From positions 1 to 52,228 of the forward strand of contig JAHZIV010000075.1 in the NCBI GenBank assembly GCA_022601255.1: DNA of 52,228 bases. Reading direction: 5' to 3'. A program made the position numbers and the translations under genes. Source of the DNA: Gammaproteobacteria bacterium (lineage in GTDB: Bacteria; Pseudomonadota; Gammaproteobacteria; Coxiellales; Coxiellaceae). The notes beneath the pieces are model-generated. The model saw only the letters and a list, made by a program, of their open reading frames with translations, did not search any database and was not told where the DNA came from. Of this stretch, positions 9,286-18,506 are shown in pieces; the first letter of the stretch is position 1; every line of letters starts with the position of its first letter.

Positions 9286-10341
9286 ATGAAGTTGGATTCG
9301 ATTTTTACAATTGTTTTGGTCAATATCAAAATATGGATTTACAAGCTATTTTGCTTGCAGCATTTATTGGTGCCTTATAAGGTATTAATCAATCTCACTA
9401 ATGTTTGTAACTCGCGTTGTGTATATTGTGATATCTGGAAAATCAATCGTGAGCAACCAGAGCTTAGGCGACAAGAAATCACAAACGATGATATTGGAAA
9501 ACTATTTAAAGATATGGGTAAGCACCTTAAGTGGATAGCTTTTTCTGGAGGAGAAATCACTGTCATAAGAAATTTCACAGAGGTATTAGATTATGCAAAG
9601 CAGTATTGTAAGAAATTAAAAATCATAACGTTTACCACCAATGCATTGAGGCCAAAAACGGCCATTAAATATGCTGAATATGCAAAAAAATTAGGATTTG
9701 ATATTTTTGTTACTATTAGTTTGGATGGGGATCAGAAAAAACATGATGAGCTTCGTGGTGTTAAAGGTAATTATGTGAAGTGTGAGGCGTTATTTAAGGA
9801 GTTAAAAGAGAGAAATATCAATGTGCACTATGGAATAACAGTTGGTGAAGACAATCATGATTTTATTATGGATGAATACCAAGGACGTAAAGATGAGATT
9901 CGTGCGATTACTTTTGTACATGATCATGGTATTTATAAAAAAGATAATGAAATGAACTATGGGCCAGTTATTAAAGCATTGCGGCATATTTATAGGCATT
10001 ATGGATTGCATCATTTATCTGATATTATCGAGTTAATTCATGTGAAGATCTCAGCGCTTTTTTTGGAGCAGGGATTTAAGAAAGATATTATTCCATGTGA
10101 AGTCATAAACACATCGATTCACGTGATGCCTTACGGCGAGGTAAAGCCTTGCATGTTTATGCCAGATATTGGCAATATCAAGCAAGAGAGTTTGCTTGAT
10201 ATTTTGAAAAACAAAAAAACAATGGATGCAAGAAAGAAGATCAAAGCAGGTAAGTGTCCGCATTGTTGGATGAACTGTTATTCTCCACATTCGATTATGC
10301 AGCATCCGATAAAGTCATTGACAAAATTATTAAAGGGGTGA
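9286..10341 (+). CDS. Radical SAM/SPASM-domain protein
   Basis: The CX3CX2C iron-sulfur motif (NVCNSRCVYC, Cys41, 45 and 48 from the ATG at 9286) marks a radical SAM enzyme. A C-terminal group of cysteines ('PCEVINT', 'KPCMFM', 'CPHCWMNC') resembles a SPASM auxiliary-cluster domain. I prefer the ATG at 9286 (351 residues) to the in-frame TTG at 9259, although the ribosome binding site is weak for both. The substrate is not identifiable. The next gene is a GT2 transferase 7 bp away, so a role in making or modifying a glycan or lipid carrier is plausible. Radical SAM/SPASM proteins of this size recur in polysaccharide loci with unknown roles. Confidence 0.8.
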   Translation: MKLDSIFTIVLVNIKIWIYKLFCLQHLLVPYKVLINLTNVCNSRCVYCDIWKINREQPELRRQEITNDDIGKLFKDMGKHLKWIAFSGGEITVIRNFTEVLDYAKQYCKKLKIITFTTNALRPKTAIKYAEYAKKLGFDIFVTISLDGDQKKHDELRGVKGNYVKCEALFKELKERNINVHYGITVGEDNHDFIMDEYQGRKDEIRAITFVHDHGIYKKDNEMNYGPVIKALRHIYRHYGLHHLSDIIELIHVKISALFLEQGFKKDIIPCEVINTSIHVMPYGEVKPCMFMPDIGNIKQESLLDILKNKKTMDARKKIKAGKCPHCWMNCYSPHSIMQHPIKSLTKLLKG

Positions 10342-10348
10342 TCCAGAG

Positions 10349-11338
10349 ATGGAAATTACAGAACAAATCCATGATCCAAAAATAGCTGTTCTATTGCCTT
10401 GTTATAATGAGGCCATTGCTATTAGTGAAGTTGTTCAGGCGTTTAAGCAAGTATTGCCTTATGGCGATGTTTACGTATATGACAATAATTCTACGGATAA
10501 TACAGCTTCAGTTGCAAAAACGGCAGGTGCAATTGTTCGATATGAGTCACAACAAGGTAAGGGTAATGTGGTGCGACGAATGTTTGCAGATATTGAGGCA
10601 GATATTTATGTGATGTGTGATGGGGATATGACTTATGATATAGCTTCGACACCTAAATTAATCGGTACGCTTATTTCCGAAAAATTGGCGATGGTGGTGG
10701 GGACACGAAAGAGAACTAATGAAGCTACCGCTTATCGTTGGGGGCATCGTTTGGGGAATGCCCTGTTTACAAAAACAATTAGTTTTTTATTCAAGAGAAA
10801 ACTAAATGATGTGTTGTCAGGGTTTCGAGTTTTTTCACGCCGGTTTGTGAAGTCATATGCGGCTTTGGCCAATGGGTTTGATGTAGAGGTTGAGCTAACA
10901 CTACACTCTTTGGAGCTTGGGTTGCCAATAGCTGAAGTGGAGACGCCGTACTTTACCAGGCCAGAAGGCTCTTTTAGTAAATTACATAAATATAAAGATG
11001 GTATGGTGATTTTAAAGCGAGTTTTGTTGATGTTTAAGGAAGCAAGGCCGTTGTTGTTTTTTAGTTGTATTGCTTTATTGTTTGTATTGCTTTCTTTTGC
11101 GCTTTCGGTGCCAATGTTTCGTTTATTTTTTATGACAGGAGTGTTGTCCAAAATACCTACTGCTGTTTTGTGTACCGGCATCATGATTTTAGGAGTGATT
11201 AGTTTTGTGTGTGGTGTTATATTGGATGGAGTAAGTCGGAGCCGGAAAGAATTTAAGTATCTGCGTTATTTGTCTGCCGACGCCACATCAAGCAATAAGC
11301 AAGTTAAGAAGGAATTTTTAACGGAGTTTCTGGTTTAG
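10349..11338 (+). CDS. GT2 glycosyltransferase, polyprenyl-phosphate sugar synthase type
   Basis: The N-terminal GT-A domain opens with VLLPCYNEAIAISEVV (~residue 15), followed by the nucleotide-binding YVYDNNSTDNT and the metal-binding DGDMTYD. About 80 C-terminal residues hold two membrane segments. This is the DPM1/GtrB-like layout, in which a sugar is moved from a nucleotide donor onto polyprenyl phosphate at the inner leaflet. Such products feed GT-C enzymes, and one lies at 6545-8386. A purine-rich ribosome binding site precedes the ATG. The 3' end overlaps the convergent polymerase-like gene by 35 nt. Confidence 0.82.
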   Translation: MEITEQIHDPKIAVLLPCYNEAIAISEVVQAFKQVLPYGDVYVYDNNSTDNTASVAKTAGAIVRYESQQGKGNVVRRMFADIEADIYVMCDGDMTYDIASTPKLIGTLISEKLAMVVGTRKRTNEATAYRWGHRLGNALFTKTISFLFKRKLNDVLSGFRVFSRRFVKSYAALANGFDVEVELTLHSLELGLPIAEVETPYFTRPEGSFSKLHKYKDGMVILKRVLLMFKEARPLLFFSCIALLFVLLSFALSVPMFRLFFMTGVLSKIPTAVLCTGIMILGVISFVCGVILDGVSRSRKEFKYLRYLSADATSSNKQVKKEFLTEFLV

Positions 11339-12791
11339 GTTTGCTCGTCATGTAAAGAAAATACAAAGCAAAATATAGGCTGTAGAGTGGCCAAAGTACA
11401 ATAATTTGAAAAACAGCATTAAATGCAATGGCATATGTCATAAAGAATCCAAATAAAAATATAATGGCGCCTTCTAATCGATACTGCTCACACGTAATTA
11501 TTTTATAAAGAGAGCATAGAGGAATAGAGGCAATAAATATAATCCAAAATATTAATGCAGCAATTCCACTTTTGTAGCGAGTGATAATGTACATGTTGTC
11601 GACGTTTGTTGTTGTGCTTCTTCTGCTTTTTAGTTCGTGATTTTGCCAACTGACTATAGCAAAGGATTTGTGATTAGGTGATTTTATTGGTACAAAGGTA
11701 TCATAGTAAAATTTACTATAGAATAGCTTAATAACAGGAGTAGTGATGTTATCGCTTATGCCAAGAAGTGTCATTATTTCAGGCATTCCCTGATAATATC
11801 GGTATGATAGTTTAAATATTTGTGCTGTCAATGTGCGCGCTTGATCTGGTGACGGTTGTTTTTTAGAATGAGTTATCAAGGGTATCATGATCAATGTGGT
11901 GGTTAATAGGAAGATTCCTGCAGAACAGCGGGTTAATGAGAAATATCTTTTATCAATAAATGCAAGTAATATCCCAAGTGGCAGTAAAGTCAATAACGAA
12001 TATAAAATTATTCGTGAGCCAGCGAAATAGATTGCTACACAAATAATAAGAAATAACATTGAAGATAGTATGCGATGGAATTTTTTTATGAAAAAATATA
12101 TATACATTAAGAGAGGAAATATATACCAATTTGCCATGAAAAGAGGGTTATACATTAAGCCTTCTGCTAATGATATGTGATTGATGTCAGATGAATAATA
12201 GAAACGAGATCGCCCGATAATAAATTGCGTTAGGTGGATACATAAAATGAATATTATGAAAATTGAGACAATGAGAAATATCCTCTTAAGTTGCTCTTTC
12301 TTTAAATGTTGATCTGCCTTTAGCAAAATAAAGAAAATAAAGCTAAAGGCGAGCATTATGAAAGGAGTAAGGGTCTCTTTTAATATTTCAAGGTCAAAAT
12401 GTTTTTGTCTTATGTATAGGGCGGTTGCAAAGAAGGTAAGACATAAAATAGCAAGTGAAAATAGTACTATTTTTGAGTTTAATAACTTTTTTAGAAAGTT
12501 ATAGGTTAGCTGGGGCTTTATCTTATAGTACCCAATTATAATAAAAATACAAAGCGAACCAAAAGTAATTATGCGCAGAGTTGGACTAATAAGAAAATGG
12601 CCCATGTTAGTATATTGATAATAATTTCGAGCGAAGTAGCCTAAAAATTGATAGTTATAATAAAGGCTTGTGTAAATAGTTAACCATGCAATAAGCTCTA
12701 GTATACTGTTTGAGCGAATTGAGCAATAAAGGAAAATAATAGAGTATATTCCGTTCAAAACATAGGGGTGTAAGATCAAAAATTTTAACAA
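11304..12791 (-). CDS. O-antigen polymerase/ligase-like membrane protein (Wzy/WaaL type)
   Basis: This 495-residue protein has about 11-13 hydrophobic segments and a large polar loop in the second half (around 'SKKQPSPDQARTLTAQIF'), as in Wzy/WaaL-type proteins of O-antigen loci. Sequence identity in this class is low, so polymerase and ligase cannot be separated. The TTG start at 12791 is supported by AGGA eight bases upstream on the reverse strand. It is oriented against its neighbours and overlaps the preceding GT2 gene tail to tail. It probably polymerises or attaches the glycan made by the surrounding genes. Confidence 0.6.
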   Translation of the reverse strand: MLKFLILHPYVLNGIYSIIFLYCSIRSNSILELIAWLTIYTSLYYNYQFLGYFARNYYQYTNMGHFLISPTLRIITFGSLCIFIIIGYYKIKPQLTYNFLKKLLNSKIVLFSLAILCLTFFATALYIRQKHFDLEILKETLTPFIMLAFSFIFFILLKADQHLKKEQLKRIFLIVSIFIIFILCIHLTQFIIGRSRFYYSSDINHISLAEGLMYNPLFMANWYIFPLLMYIYFFIKKFHRILSSMLFLIICVAIYFAGSRIILYSLLTLLPLGILLAFIDKRYFSLTRCSAGIFLLTTTLIMIPLITHSKKQPSPDQARTLTAQIFKLSYRYYQGMPEIMTLLGISDNITTPVIKLFYSKFYYDTFVPIKSPNHKSFAIVSWQNHELKSRRSTTTNVDNMYIITRYKSGIAALIFWIIFIASIPLCSLYKIITCEQYRLEGAIIFLFGFFMTYAIAFNAVFQIIVLWPLYSLYFALYFLYMTSKPKPETPLKIPS

Positions 12792-12913
12792 ACTTTGTCC
12801 TCGAATTTATTGCCGCCATTTTAGATGGGAAGTCCGTTATATTCTCATGTGTAATGGTGGTCTGTCTAGAAATTTAGTGCTTTATATCCTTGATAAACTT
12901 TAGTTTATTATAT

Positions 12914-12940
12914 TTGCTGCAAGCAGGAAAACATTATACT
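12914..12940 (+). promoter_or_regulatory. Candidate promoter upstream of the FrhB-like gene
   Basis: The 203-bp divergent gap 12792-12994 holds TTGCTG (12914-12919) and TATACT (12935-12940) with a 15-nt spacer, slightly short. It is the only sizeable gap before the long plus-strand run of glycan genes, so a promoter is expected here. The hexamers are only a candidate. Confidence 0.35.
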
Positions 12941-12994
12941 ATGTGCTTGCTGGATGTGCTGAATCCTTGAAGAACCATGAGGAAATTAACATAA

Positions 12995-14344
12995 ATGGAT
13001 TTTGCTAAAAATCTTAAGAATGATGTGATTGATCAAGGAATATGTGTTCAATGTGGGCTATGTGTAGCTTTAGATAAGACAAATCAGGCTCAAATGAGGT
13101 TTTCAGATAAAGGGCCTGTGCCGAGCTTTCATGAGAAGAGTAATCTTCATCAACTAGCCTATGGTGCCTGTCCTGGTAAAGGCATTGATTATGTCAATTT
13201 ATATAAAGAGGTATATAAGACATTACCTAGCAATTGGTTGTTAGGACATGCCAGGAAAGTTCGCATTGGTTATGCGGCGGATGCAAAAGTTAGATGGAAG
13301 GCTTCCTCAGGGGGGGTTATTCGTACTACTTTACAATATTTGTTGGAACAAGGAATTATTGATGCTGCAATCGTTCCGAAGCAGTTGTTGGATACTCCGG
13401 AGTTGGCTAAGCCTGTGATCACAGATAGTGTTGAGGAAGTTGTTGAGTCATCACAGTCAATTTACACACCCGTCGCTATGTTGGAAATATTAAATTCTTT
13501 AGATGTTAATAAGCAATATGCAATAACGTGTACTCCTGACCAGGCGGCAGCAATACGTTTTTTGCAGTCACGTGGTAATCAGCAAGCAATGGCTATTCGT
13601 TATCTTCTTGGGCCTTATACAGGGACTGCACTCTACCCTAGTGCTATTCAAACTTTTCTGAAAATTAATGGAGTTGAGGGGAATAACAAAATAACCAAGT
13701 TAGAGTGGCGTTCTGGTGAGTGGCCGGGTTATTTAAAAATCACATTGAAGTCTGGAGAAGTTGTTAGAACACCAAAATTTTATTACAACTACTTGATTCC
13801 TTTTTTTATTACACAATCCAGCTTGCAATCTATGGACTTCACCAATGAGTTTTGTGATCTTTCTGTAGGTGATGCCTGGTCGCCAAAGTATGAGGCTATA
13901 GGGCATGGCTACTCTGTATTTGTGACACGCTCGAAAGAAATAGAGAATATTATTATTAGAATGTTCTTAGATGGTAGGCTACAAGGAGAAGAGATTGATA
14001 AAGAGAAATCCCTTGATATGCATGGCCATATGCTTGATTTTAAAAAACGCGGTAGTTATATCCGAAATCATATGCGTAAATGCTTTGGAAAAAAGGCGCC
14101 AGACTATAACTTAATTCCACAGTCAATATCAATGTCACGGATTTTAGTGGAGTGCCTCATTTGCTTTATTTTTTTTGTTTCCAGCTTACGTTTTTCACGC
14201 TGGGTTATTGGTAAAGTCCCAGAGAGGCATCTGGGGGCCATATTTAATTGTTTACGGAGAATATGGAAAAATATGAGTAAACCAACAAAACGAAAAGGTT
14301 TGTGTTCTATTCAAATGAAAGGAATTGAGACACATGAAGGATGA
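12995..14344 (+). CDS. Coenzyme F420 hydrogenase/dehydrogenase beta-subunit (FrhB/FdhB) family protein
   Basis: The N-terminal CVQCGLC motif (Cys17, 20, 23) matches the 4Fe-4S segment of FrhB-family proteins. 'WKASSGGVIRTTLQYLLEQGIIDAAI' near residue 105-130 and 'CDLSVGDAW' near 288 are also typical. FrhB-family flavin/Fe-S proteins occur in many bacterial exopolysaccharide clusters that lack F420, where their redox substrate is unknown. The 449-residue length is typical. A G7 tract (13310-13316) encodes part of the SGGV motif. The 3' end overlaps the following gene by 11 nt if that gene starts at 14334. Confidence 0.75.
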   Translation: MDFAKNLKNDVIDQGICVQCGLCVALDKTNQAQMRFSDKGPVPSFHEKSNLHQLAYGACPGKGIDYVNLYKEVYKTLPSNWLLGHARKVRIGYAADAKVRWKASSGGVIRTTLQYLLEQGIIDAAIVPKQLLDTPELAKPVITDSVEEVVESSQSIYTPVAMLEILNSLDVNKQYAITCTPDQAAAIRFLQSRGNQQAMAIRYLLGPYTGTALYPSAIQTFLKINGVEGNNKITKLEWRSGEWPGYLKITLKSGEVVRTPKFYYNYLIPFFITQSSLQSMDFTNEFCDLSVGDAWSPKYEAIGHGYSVFVTRSKEIENIIIRMFLDGRLQGEEIDKEKSLDMHGHMLDFKKRGSYIRNHMRKCFGKKAPDYNLIPQSISMSRILVECLICFIFFVSSLRFSRWVIGKVPERHLGAIFNCLRRIWKNMSKPTKRKGLCSIQMKGIETHEG

Positions 14345-15944
14345 GTTTACTAGGCAGTGTCATCAGTTGTTGCCTAGAATGCTAACACAAGTTTGTCGCG
14401 ATCCTTGCTCGCAATGTTATGGATGTTTTGATAGAAATTGGTGGCATTATAAGGTTCGAGATTTCCCCTCTATTATATTGCAACAAGGAGGCTATACTTT
14501 ATATCTGGCTGATCAACTTAATAATACGCAATATGCTAAAGAAGACCTTGCTGAATTGGTAGCAGCAGTGGGTTCATTTTGGCAAAAGAGAGCATTAAAA
14601 TACCACTGCTTTGAAGAGTATTATCCTTGGGAGAATGCCTATCCCCCACTAGCATTTTCATCACTTGCTATAGTGAAGTTAATTTATGAGGGTGCTATTG
14701 ACGAGCGGTTGCTTTATAAAGGAGTGGAAAAGGCATCTACACAACTATTAACACGATTTGAGTATCAGGCATCAAACCAACAAGTGGCGGGGTTGGCAGC
14801 ATTAGCTTTTATCAAAGAAGTATATCCAGAACTGTGTACACAAAGGCAGTTTGATAGAATTTCCAATAAAACGTTAGTGTTGCAAAATGAGGAAGGTTGG
14901 TTTTATGAGTATGGAGGCCCTGATTTGGGTTATCTTTCAGTAACATTAGATTGCCTGTGGGATCTATTTGACTTAACGCAAGACCAATATTTTCTAGAAT
15001 CAGCAAAAAAAGCAATGGATTTTGTTCACAGCTGTGTTGAGGCTGTAGGGCATGGACTTGCAATGTGCCAATCGAGGAATACAGACTATATTTTGCCTTA
15101 TGGCATTGTTAGATTTTTTGATAATCAGTATGGTATGGCCGAAAAGGCAAATAATGTATTCCAATCTCTTTATGGAGAGTTGGGATCTTCCCAACACTTT
15201 TTTCACGCAATTGATGACCGGTATTTGTGTCACTATGTTGGCCATTCGTTTGTGCGTGCTACGTTATTTTTGAGTAAGGTTGAAATAGATCATGGTTTTG
15301 GTAGAGAGCAAAAAGTAAGTGATAGACAAGAGTTTTTTGACCAAGCTGGGCTGTTGTTTAAAAAAACAAAAACCTACGCTTCTGTTGTTAGTTTGAAAAA
15401 AGGGGGGGTGTTTTATGTTCATCAGAAGGATAATTATATTGCGGATTTTGGCTGGATTATTAAAAAAAAGCGATCGCAGTGGGTAACACACTGGTGGTCT
15501 GATAAAAACTCGTGGAAGTTAGAAAAAGAGACAGTTCAAATTCAGGGTGAGTTTATAAAAACGAAGGAAATTTTAAGTTCGCCATTAAAACACCTTTTAT
15601 TGCGTTTTATGAGCATAGCTTTTGGATTTAAAATGATAAAACTACTTAAGAAGAAATTTATTTTTCTTCAGAGTGGTAGCAGGAGGAAGGAGTCCCGTCA
15701 TATCTTTTATAGAGATATAAAGTTCTGTGATGGTAATGTTGTCATTGTAAGTGATATTATAGGGCCTTTGCCAGAAAAAATGAATGTGATAAGAGCACCA
15801 AGGAGCTCGAAGAGACATGTTGCGAGCGCTGACAGTTATCATTGTGAAGACTTAAGTTTAGCGGCATTGAAGCCACAAGAGAGCCGAACCATGAAGAAAA
15901 AAATGTTATATATCGAGAGCGTGTACCAGTTGGAGGCAGAGTAA
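14334..15944 (+). CDS. Probable alpha/alpha-toroid protein of glycan cluster, unknown function
   Basis: I chose the ATG at 14334 (536 residues) over the in-frame TTG at 14325; AAAGGA lies about 11-15 nt upstream. From about residue 40 to 300 there are repeated amphipathic helices with aromatic turns ('YYPWENAYPPLAF', 'NEEGWFYEYGGPDLGY', 'HYVGHSF'). This resembles the alpha/alpha toroids of heparinase/lyase-type and related enzymes; the last ~200 residues look beta-rich. Near the N-terminus is a Cys cluster, C21-x3-C25-x2-C28-x2-C31, suggesting a metal or Fe-S site. It is coupled by overlap to the FrhB-like gene. No specific activity can be named. Confidence 0.5.
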   Translation: MKDEFTRQCHQLLPRMLTQVCRDPCSQCYGCFDRNWWHYKVRDFPSIILQQGGYTLYLADQLNNTQYAKEDLAELVAAVGSFWQKRALKYHCFEEYYPWENAYPPLAFSSLAIVKLIYEGAIDERLLYKGVEKASTQLLTRFEYQASNQQVAGLAALAFIKEVYPELCTQRQFDRISNKTLVLQNEEGWFYEYGGPDLGYLSVTLDCLWDLFDLTQDQYFLESAKKAMDFVHSCVEAVGHGLAMCQSRNTDYILPYGIVRFFDNQYGMAEKANNVFQSLYGELGSSQHFFHAIDDRYLCHYVGHSFVRATLFLSKVEIDHGFGREQKVSDRQEFFDQAGLLFKKTKTYASVVSLKKGGVFYVHQKDNYIADFGWIIKKKRSQWVTHWWSDKNSWKLEKETVQIQGEFIKTKEILSSPLKHLLLRFMSIAFGFKMIKLLKKKFIFLQSGSRRKESRHIFYRDIKFCDGNVVIVSDIIGPLPEKMNVIRAPRSSKRHVASADSYHCEDLSLAALKPQESRTMKKKMLYIESVYQLEAE

Positions 15945-16933
15945 TGAAATTAATTATCCAAGTTCCATGTTTTAATGAAGAGGCAACTATTGCTCAAACG
16001 GTTGCAGACTTACCCCATAAAATTGATGGAGTTTCGCAAATTGAATACCTTGTGATAGATGATGGAAGCTCGGATGACACGGTGCTAGAAGCCAAGCGAG
16101 CAGGAGTGCACCACATTCTAAAGCTGGGCTCAAATTGTGGCCTTGCAACAGCGTTTACGTCAGGCATAGATTTTGCCATATCTAAAGGCGCAGATATTGT
16201 AGTCAATACAGATGGGGATAACCAATATCAGGGGGCTGATATCGTAGAACTAATTAAACCAATCATAAATGGCCAAGCTGATTTTGTTGTTGGTTGTCGA
16301 GCCATCTTAAGGCATAAAGAATTTGGCACAGTAAAAAAGCTGTTGCAATGTTTTGGAAGTTGGGTGTTACGATATTTATCAAAGACGAAAGTAAAAGATA
16401 CCACGTCTGGGTTTAGAGCCTATTCTAGAGACACTTGTTTAAAGATGAAACTATATACATCATTCTCACATTGTGCTGAGTCGTTAATTCAAGCAGGTAA
16501 TATAGGATTGCGAGTGGCATCAGTAGATATTCGAACAAATCCAAAGACACGAGAGTCGCGTTTGTTTAATGGTGTTCCAAGTTATATTTATAAACAAGGG
16601 AAAACAATAGTTTGGATGTTTATTTTATATAGACCCGGTGTATTCTTTTTTAATATTGGGTCGGTCTTTCTAGGTGTTTCAGCCATCTTGGGTTTTAGGT
16701 TTCTGTATATTCTTTATTTTACTGATATGGTTCAATATGGCCGCACACATTTGCCTTCATTAATACTGTTGTCAATTCTAGGTTTGATCGGAATAATATT
16801 TTGGGCGCTTGGTATCTTGGGAGAGCTAGTGAGTTTCCATAGGCGGATATCTGAAAATGTTTTGTATTTGCTTCGTAAGAACCCTCAGCCAAAAAATGTA
16901 TTGCAAGATCGACCAGAGAAACATGTTTGCTGA
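15944..16933 (+). CDS. GT2 glycosyltransferase, polyprenyl-phosphate type
   Basis: This second DPM1/GtrB-like transferase is 329 residues. The GT-A domain begins 'IIQVPCFNEEATIAQTV', with 'VIDDGSSDDT' for the nucleotide and DGDNQY as the DxD region (~residue 90). Two C-terminal membrane segments follow (~235-300). The ATG overlaps the previous stop (TAATG), and the next gene (GtrA-like) begins inside its last codons. A GtrB-type transferase coupled to a GtrA-type protein is the classic pair for making and translocating a polyprenyl-phosphate sugar. Confidence 0.85.
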   Translation: MKLIIQVPCFNEEATIAQTVADLPHKIDGVSQIEYLVIDDGSSDDTVLEAKRAGVHHILKLGSNCGLATAFTSGIDFAISKGADIVVNTDGDNQYQGADIVELIKPIINGQADFVVGCRAILRHKEFGTVKKLLQCFGSWVLRYLSKTKVKDTTSGFRAYSRDTCLKMKLYTSFSHCAESLIQAGNIGLRVASVDIRTNPKTRESRLFNGVPSYIYKQGKTIVWMFILYRPGVFFFNIGSVFLGVSAILGFRFLYILYFTDMVQYGRTHLPSLILLSILGLIGIIFWALGILGELVSFHRRISENVLYLLRKNPQPKNVLQDRPEKHVC

Positions 16934-17309
16934 AATATACAAAAATAACTTTATTAAGTTTTTACTTGCTGGTGGACCAGCGTTTTTATTGGGTGTTGTG
17001 ATTAATTACCTTTTGGTTGATAAATTACTTGTTGGTTCATCACTTGCATATGTTATTGTGCTTATGTTTCAAGTAACCTGTAACTTCTTTATATGTAAAA
17101 AGTTCGTTTTCAAGTCTGAAGTAAAGAGATCTTTCTTGTATGAGTTTGCTCGTTTTTTCTCGGGCATCATTGCCTTCAGGGTATTAGATTGGTGTCTATA
17201 TAGCTTACTTGTGAGCATGTTTCATGTTTATTATTTGGCTGCTCAGATTTTAAATATTATTGTCTTTTCATTGTTGAAATATAGTTTTAGTTCAAGGGTT
17301 TTTAGGTGA
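16923..17309 (+). CDS. GtrA-like membrane protein
   Basis: From the ATG at 16923 this is a 128-residue, four-helix membrane protein. It has the GtrA-family opening 'NNFIKFLLAGGPAFLLG' and the mid-protein FxxxKxFVFKS segment ('CKKFVFKS'). GtrA-like proteins are thought to flip polyprenyl-phosphate sugars or to partner a GtrB-like transferase. The reading frame can be extended upstream to 16857, but that stretch has no family similarity and lies wholly inside the GT2 gene. Overlap with the GT2 is 11 nt, which supports coupled translation. Confidence 0.8.
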   Translation: MFAEIYKNNFIKFLLAGGPAFLLGVVINYLLVDKLLVGSSLAYVIVLMFQVTCNFFICKKFVFKSEVKRSFLYEFARFFSGIIAFRVLDWCLYSLLVSMFHVYYLAAQILNIIVFSLLKYSFSSRVFR

Positions 17310-17333
17310 CAATGTGGTAAAGAGGCGTAAGCA

Positions 17334-18506
17334 ATGAAGTATGTAGTGGTTTTTGGCACCCGCCCTGAAGCGATTAAGTTGGCGCCTGTTATTCAGACAC
17401 TAAAACAGCAGTCTGACATGGAGTGCATTGTCTGTGTGACTGGGCAGCACCGTGAGATGTTGGATCAAGTGCTACATATTTTTAACATTACTCCAGATCA
17501 TGATTTAGCAATTATGCAGCCGAATCAAGATATTTTTGATATCACAAGCAATATACTTAATAAAATTAAGCGTGTTTTGCTCAAAGAAAAACCTGATGTG
17601 GTGATTGTTCAAGGTGATACTTCTACCTGTATGGCAACTGCATTGGCGGCATTTTATTTAAAAATCCCGGTCGCCCATATCGAGGCTGGGCTGCGTACCG
17701 GTGATATGTATTCACCTTTTCCGGAGGAAATGAATCGATGTTTAGTATCACGAATTGCACAGTGGCATTTTGCACCGACACAATATACGGCTGAAAATTT
17801 ATTAAAGGAAGGAATTAATAAGAATGCTATTTTTGTAGTGGGTAATACGGTGATTGATGCGCTGTTATGGATGGTTAATAAACTAGAGCAGTCAAATTGT
17901 GATGTAGCTAATGAAGAAGTTAGGGCTATATCAAAACAAGAAAAGCCAATCATTTTAATCACTGGCCATCGGCGCGAAAATTTTGGAAAAGGCATGGAAA
18001 ATGTGTGCAATGCTGTTTTGCAGCTAGCACAAAAGCATTCCGAATGGCTGTTTGTTTATCCGGTGCATTTGAACCCACATGTGCAACAACCTGTTAATGA
18101 TATGCTGGGGTCACAAAACAATATTAAATTAATTGAACCGCTTGAATATGCATCCTTTGTTTATTTAATGGATAAAGCAAAGTTGATTATCAGCGATTCA
18201 GGTGGTGTGCAAGAAGAGGCGCCGTCACTTGGAAAACCTGTATTAGTCACAAGGGAGGTGACAGAGCGTATTGAGGCGATTGATGCTGGCACGGTAGTGT
18301 TAGTTGGAACGGGGACAGACACCATTATTAAAGAAGTTGAATCACTTATGCGAGATCAGGAGCGGTATGCTACAATGTCGCGCATTAGAAATCCCTATGG
18401 CGATGGAAGTGCAGCCAAAAAAATTGTGCAGACATTAGTCGCCGAGGCCAGTGGTGAAAAGCATAAGGAGTTTGAAAGTGGCACATCCAACAGCAGATAC
18501 TTATAA
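17334..18506 (+). CDS. wecB: UDP-N-acetylglucosamine 2-epimerase, non-hydrolysing
   Basis: WecB interconverts UDP-GlcNAc and UDP-ManNAc in the cytoplasm. The 390-residue protein shows VFGTRPEAIKLAPVI (residues 5-19), CVTGQHREML, 'VQGDTSTCMATALAAFYLK' and 'HIEAGLRTGDMYSPFPEE' near residues 110-140, all typical of the non-hydrolysing epimerase and distinct from the hydrolysing LegG/NeuC at 28430. A related activity, such as a 2-epimerase acting on another UDP-HexNAc (WbjD/FnlC type), cannot be excluded, and the WbuB-like GT4 nearby makes that worth considering. The following epimerase gene starts inside its 3' end. Confidence 0.88.
   Translation: MKYVVVFGTRPEAIKLAPVIQTLKQQSDMECIVCVTGQHREMLDQVLHIFNITPDHDLAIMQPNQDIFDITSNILNKIKRVLLKEKPDVVIVQGDTSTCMATALAAFYLKIPVAHIEAGLRTGDMYSPFPEEMNRCLVSRIAQWHFAPTQYTAENLLKEGINKNAIFVVGNTVIDALLWMVNKLEQSNCDVANEEVRAISKQEKPIILITGHRRENFGKGMENVCNAVLQLAQKHSEWLFVYPVHLNPHVQQPVNDMLGSQNNIKLIEPLEYASFVYLMDKAKLIISDSGGVQEEAPSLGKPVLVTREVTERIEAIDAGTVVLVGTGTDTIIKEVESLMRDQERYATMSRIRNPYGDGSAAKKIVQTLVAEASGEKHKEFESGTSNSRYL
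18465..18470 (+). promoter_or_regulatory. Ribosome binding site deciding the epimerase start
   Basis: AAGGAG, seven bases before the GTG at 18478 and inside the 3' end of wecB. It favours GTG 18478 over the in-frame GTG at 18451. Confidence 0.65.

Noticed and set aside
9802-10014. Antisense and alternate-frame ORFs throughout the glycan genes
   Set aside because: They overlap well-supported coding frames, lack family motifs and are best explained as shadows; this interval is one example.
14334-15944. CX3CX2C in the toroid-like protein as a radical SAM motif
   Set aside because: The rest lacks a radical SAM barrel pattern and looks helical-toroid then beta-rich; an additional Cys follows at x2.
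17334-18506. WecB as another NeuC/LegG
   Set aside because: It has the non-hydrolysing signatures (GTRPEAIKLAPVI, HIEAGLRTGD) rather than the NeuC-type opening seen at 28430.
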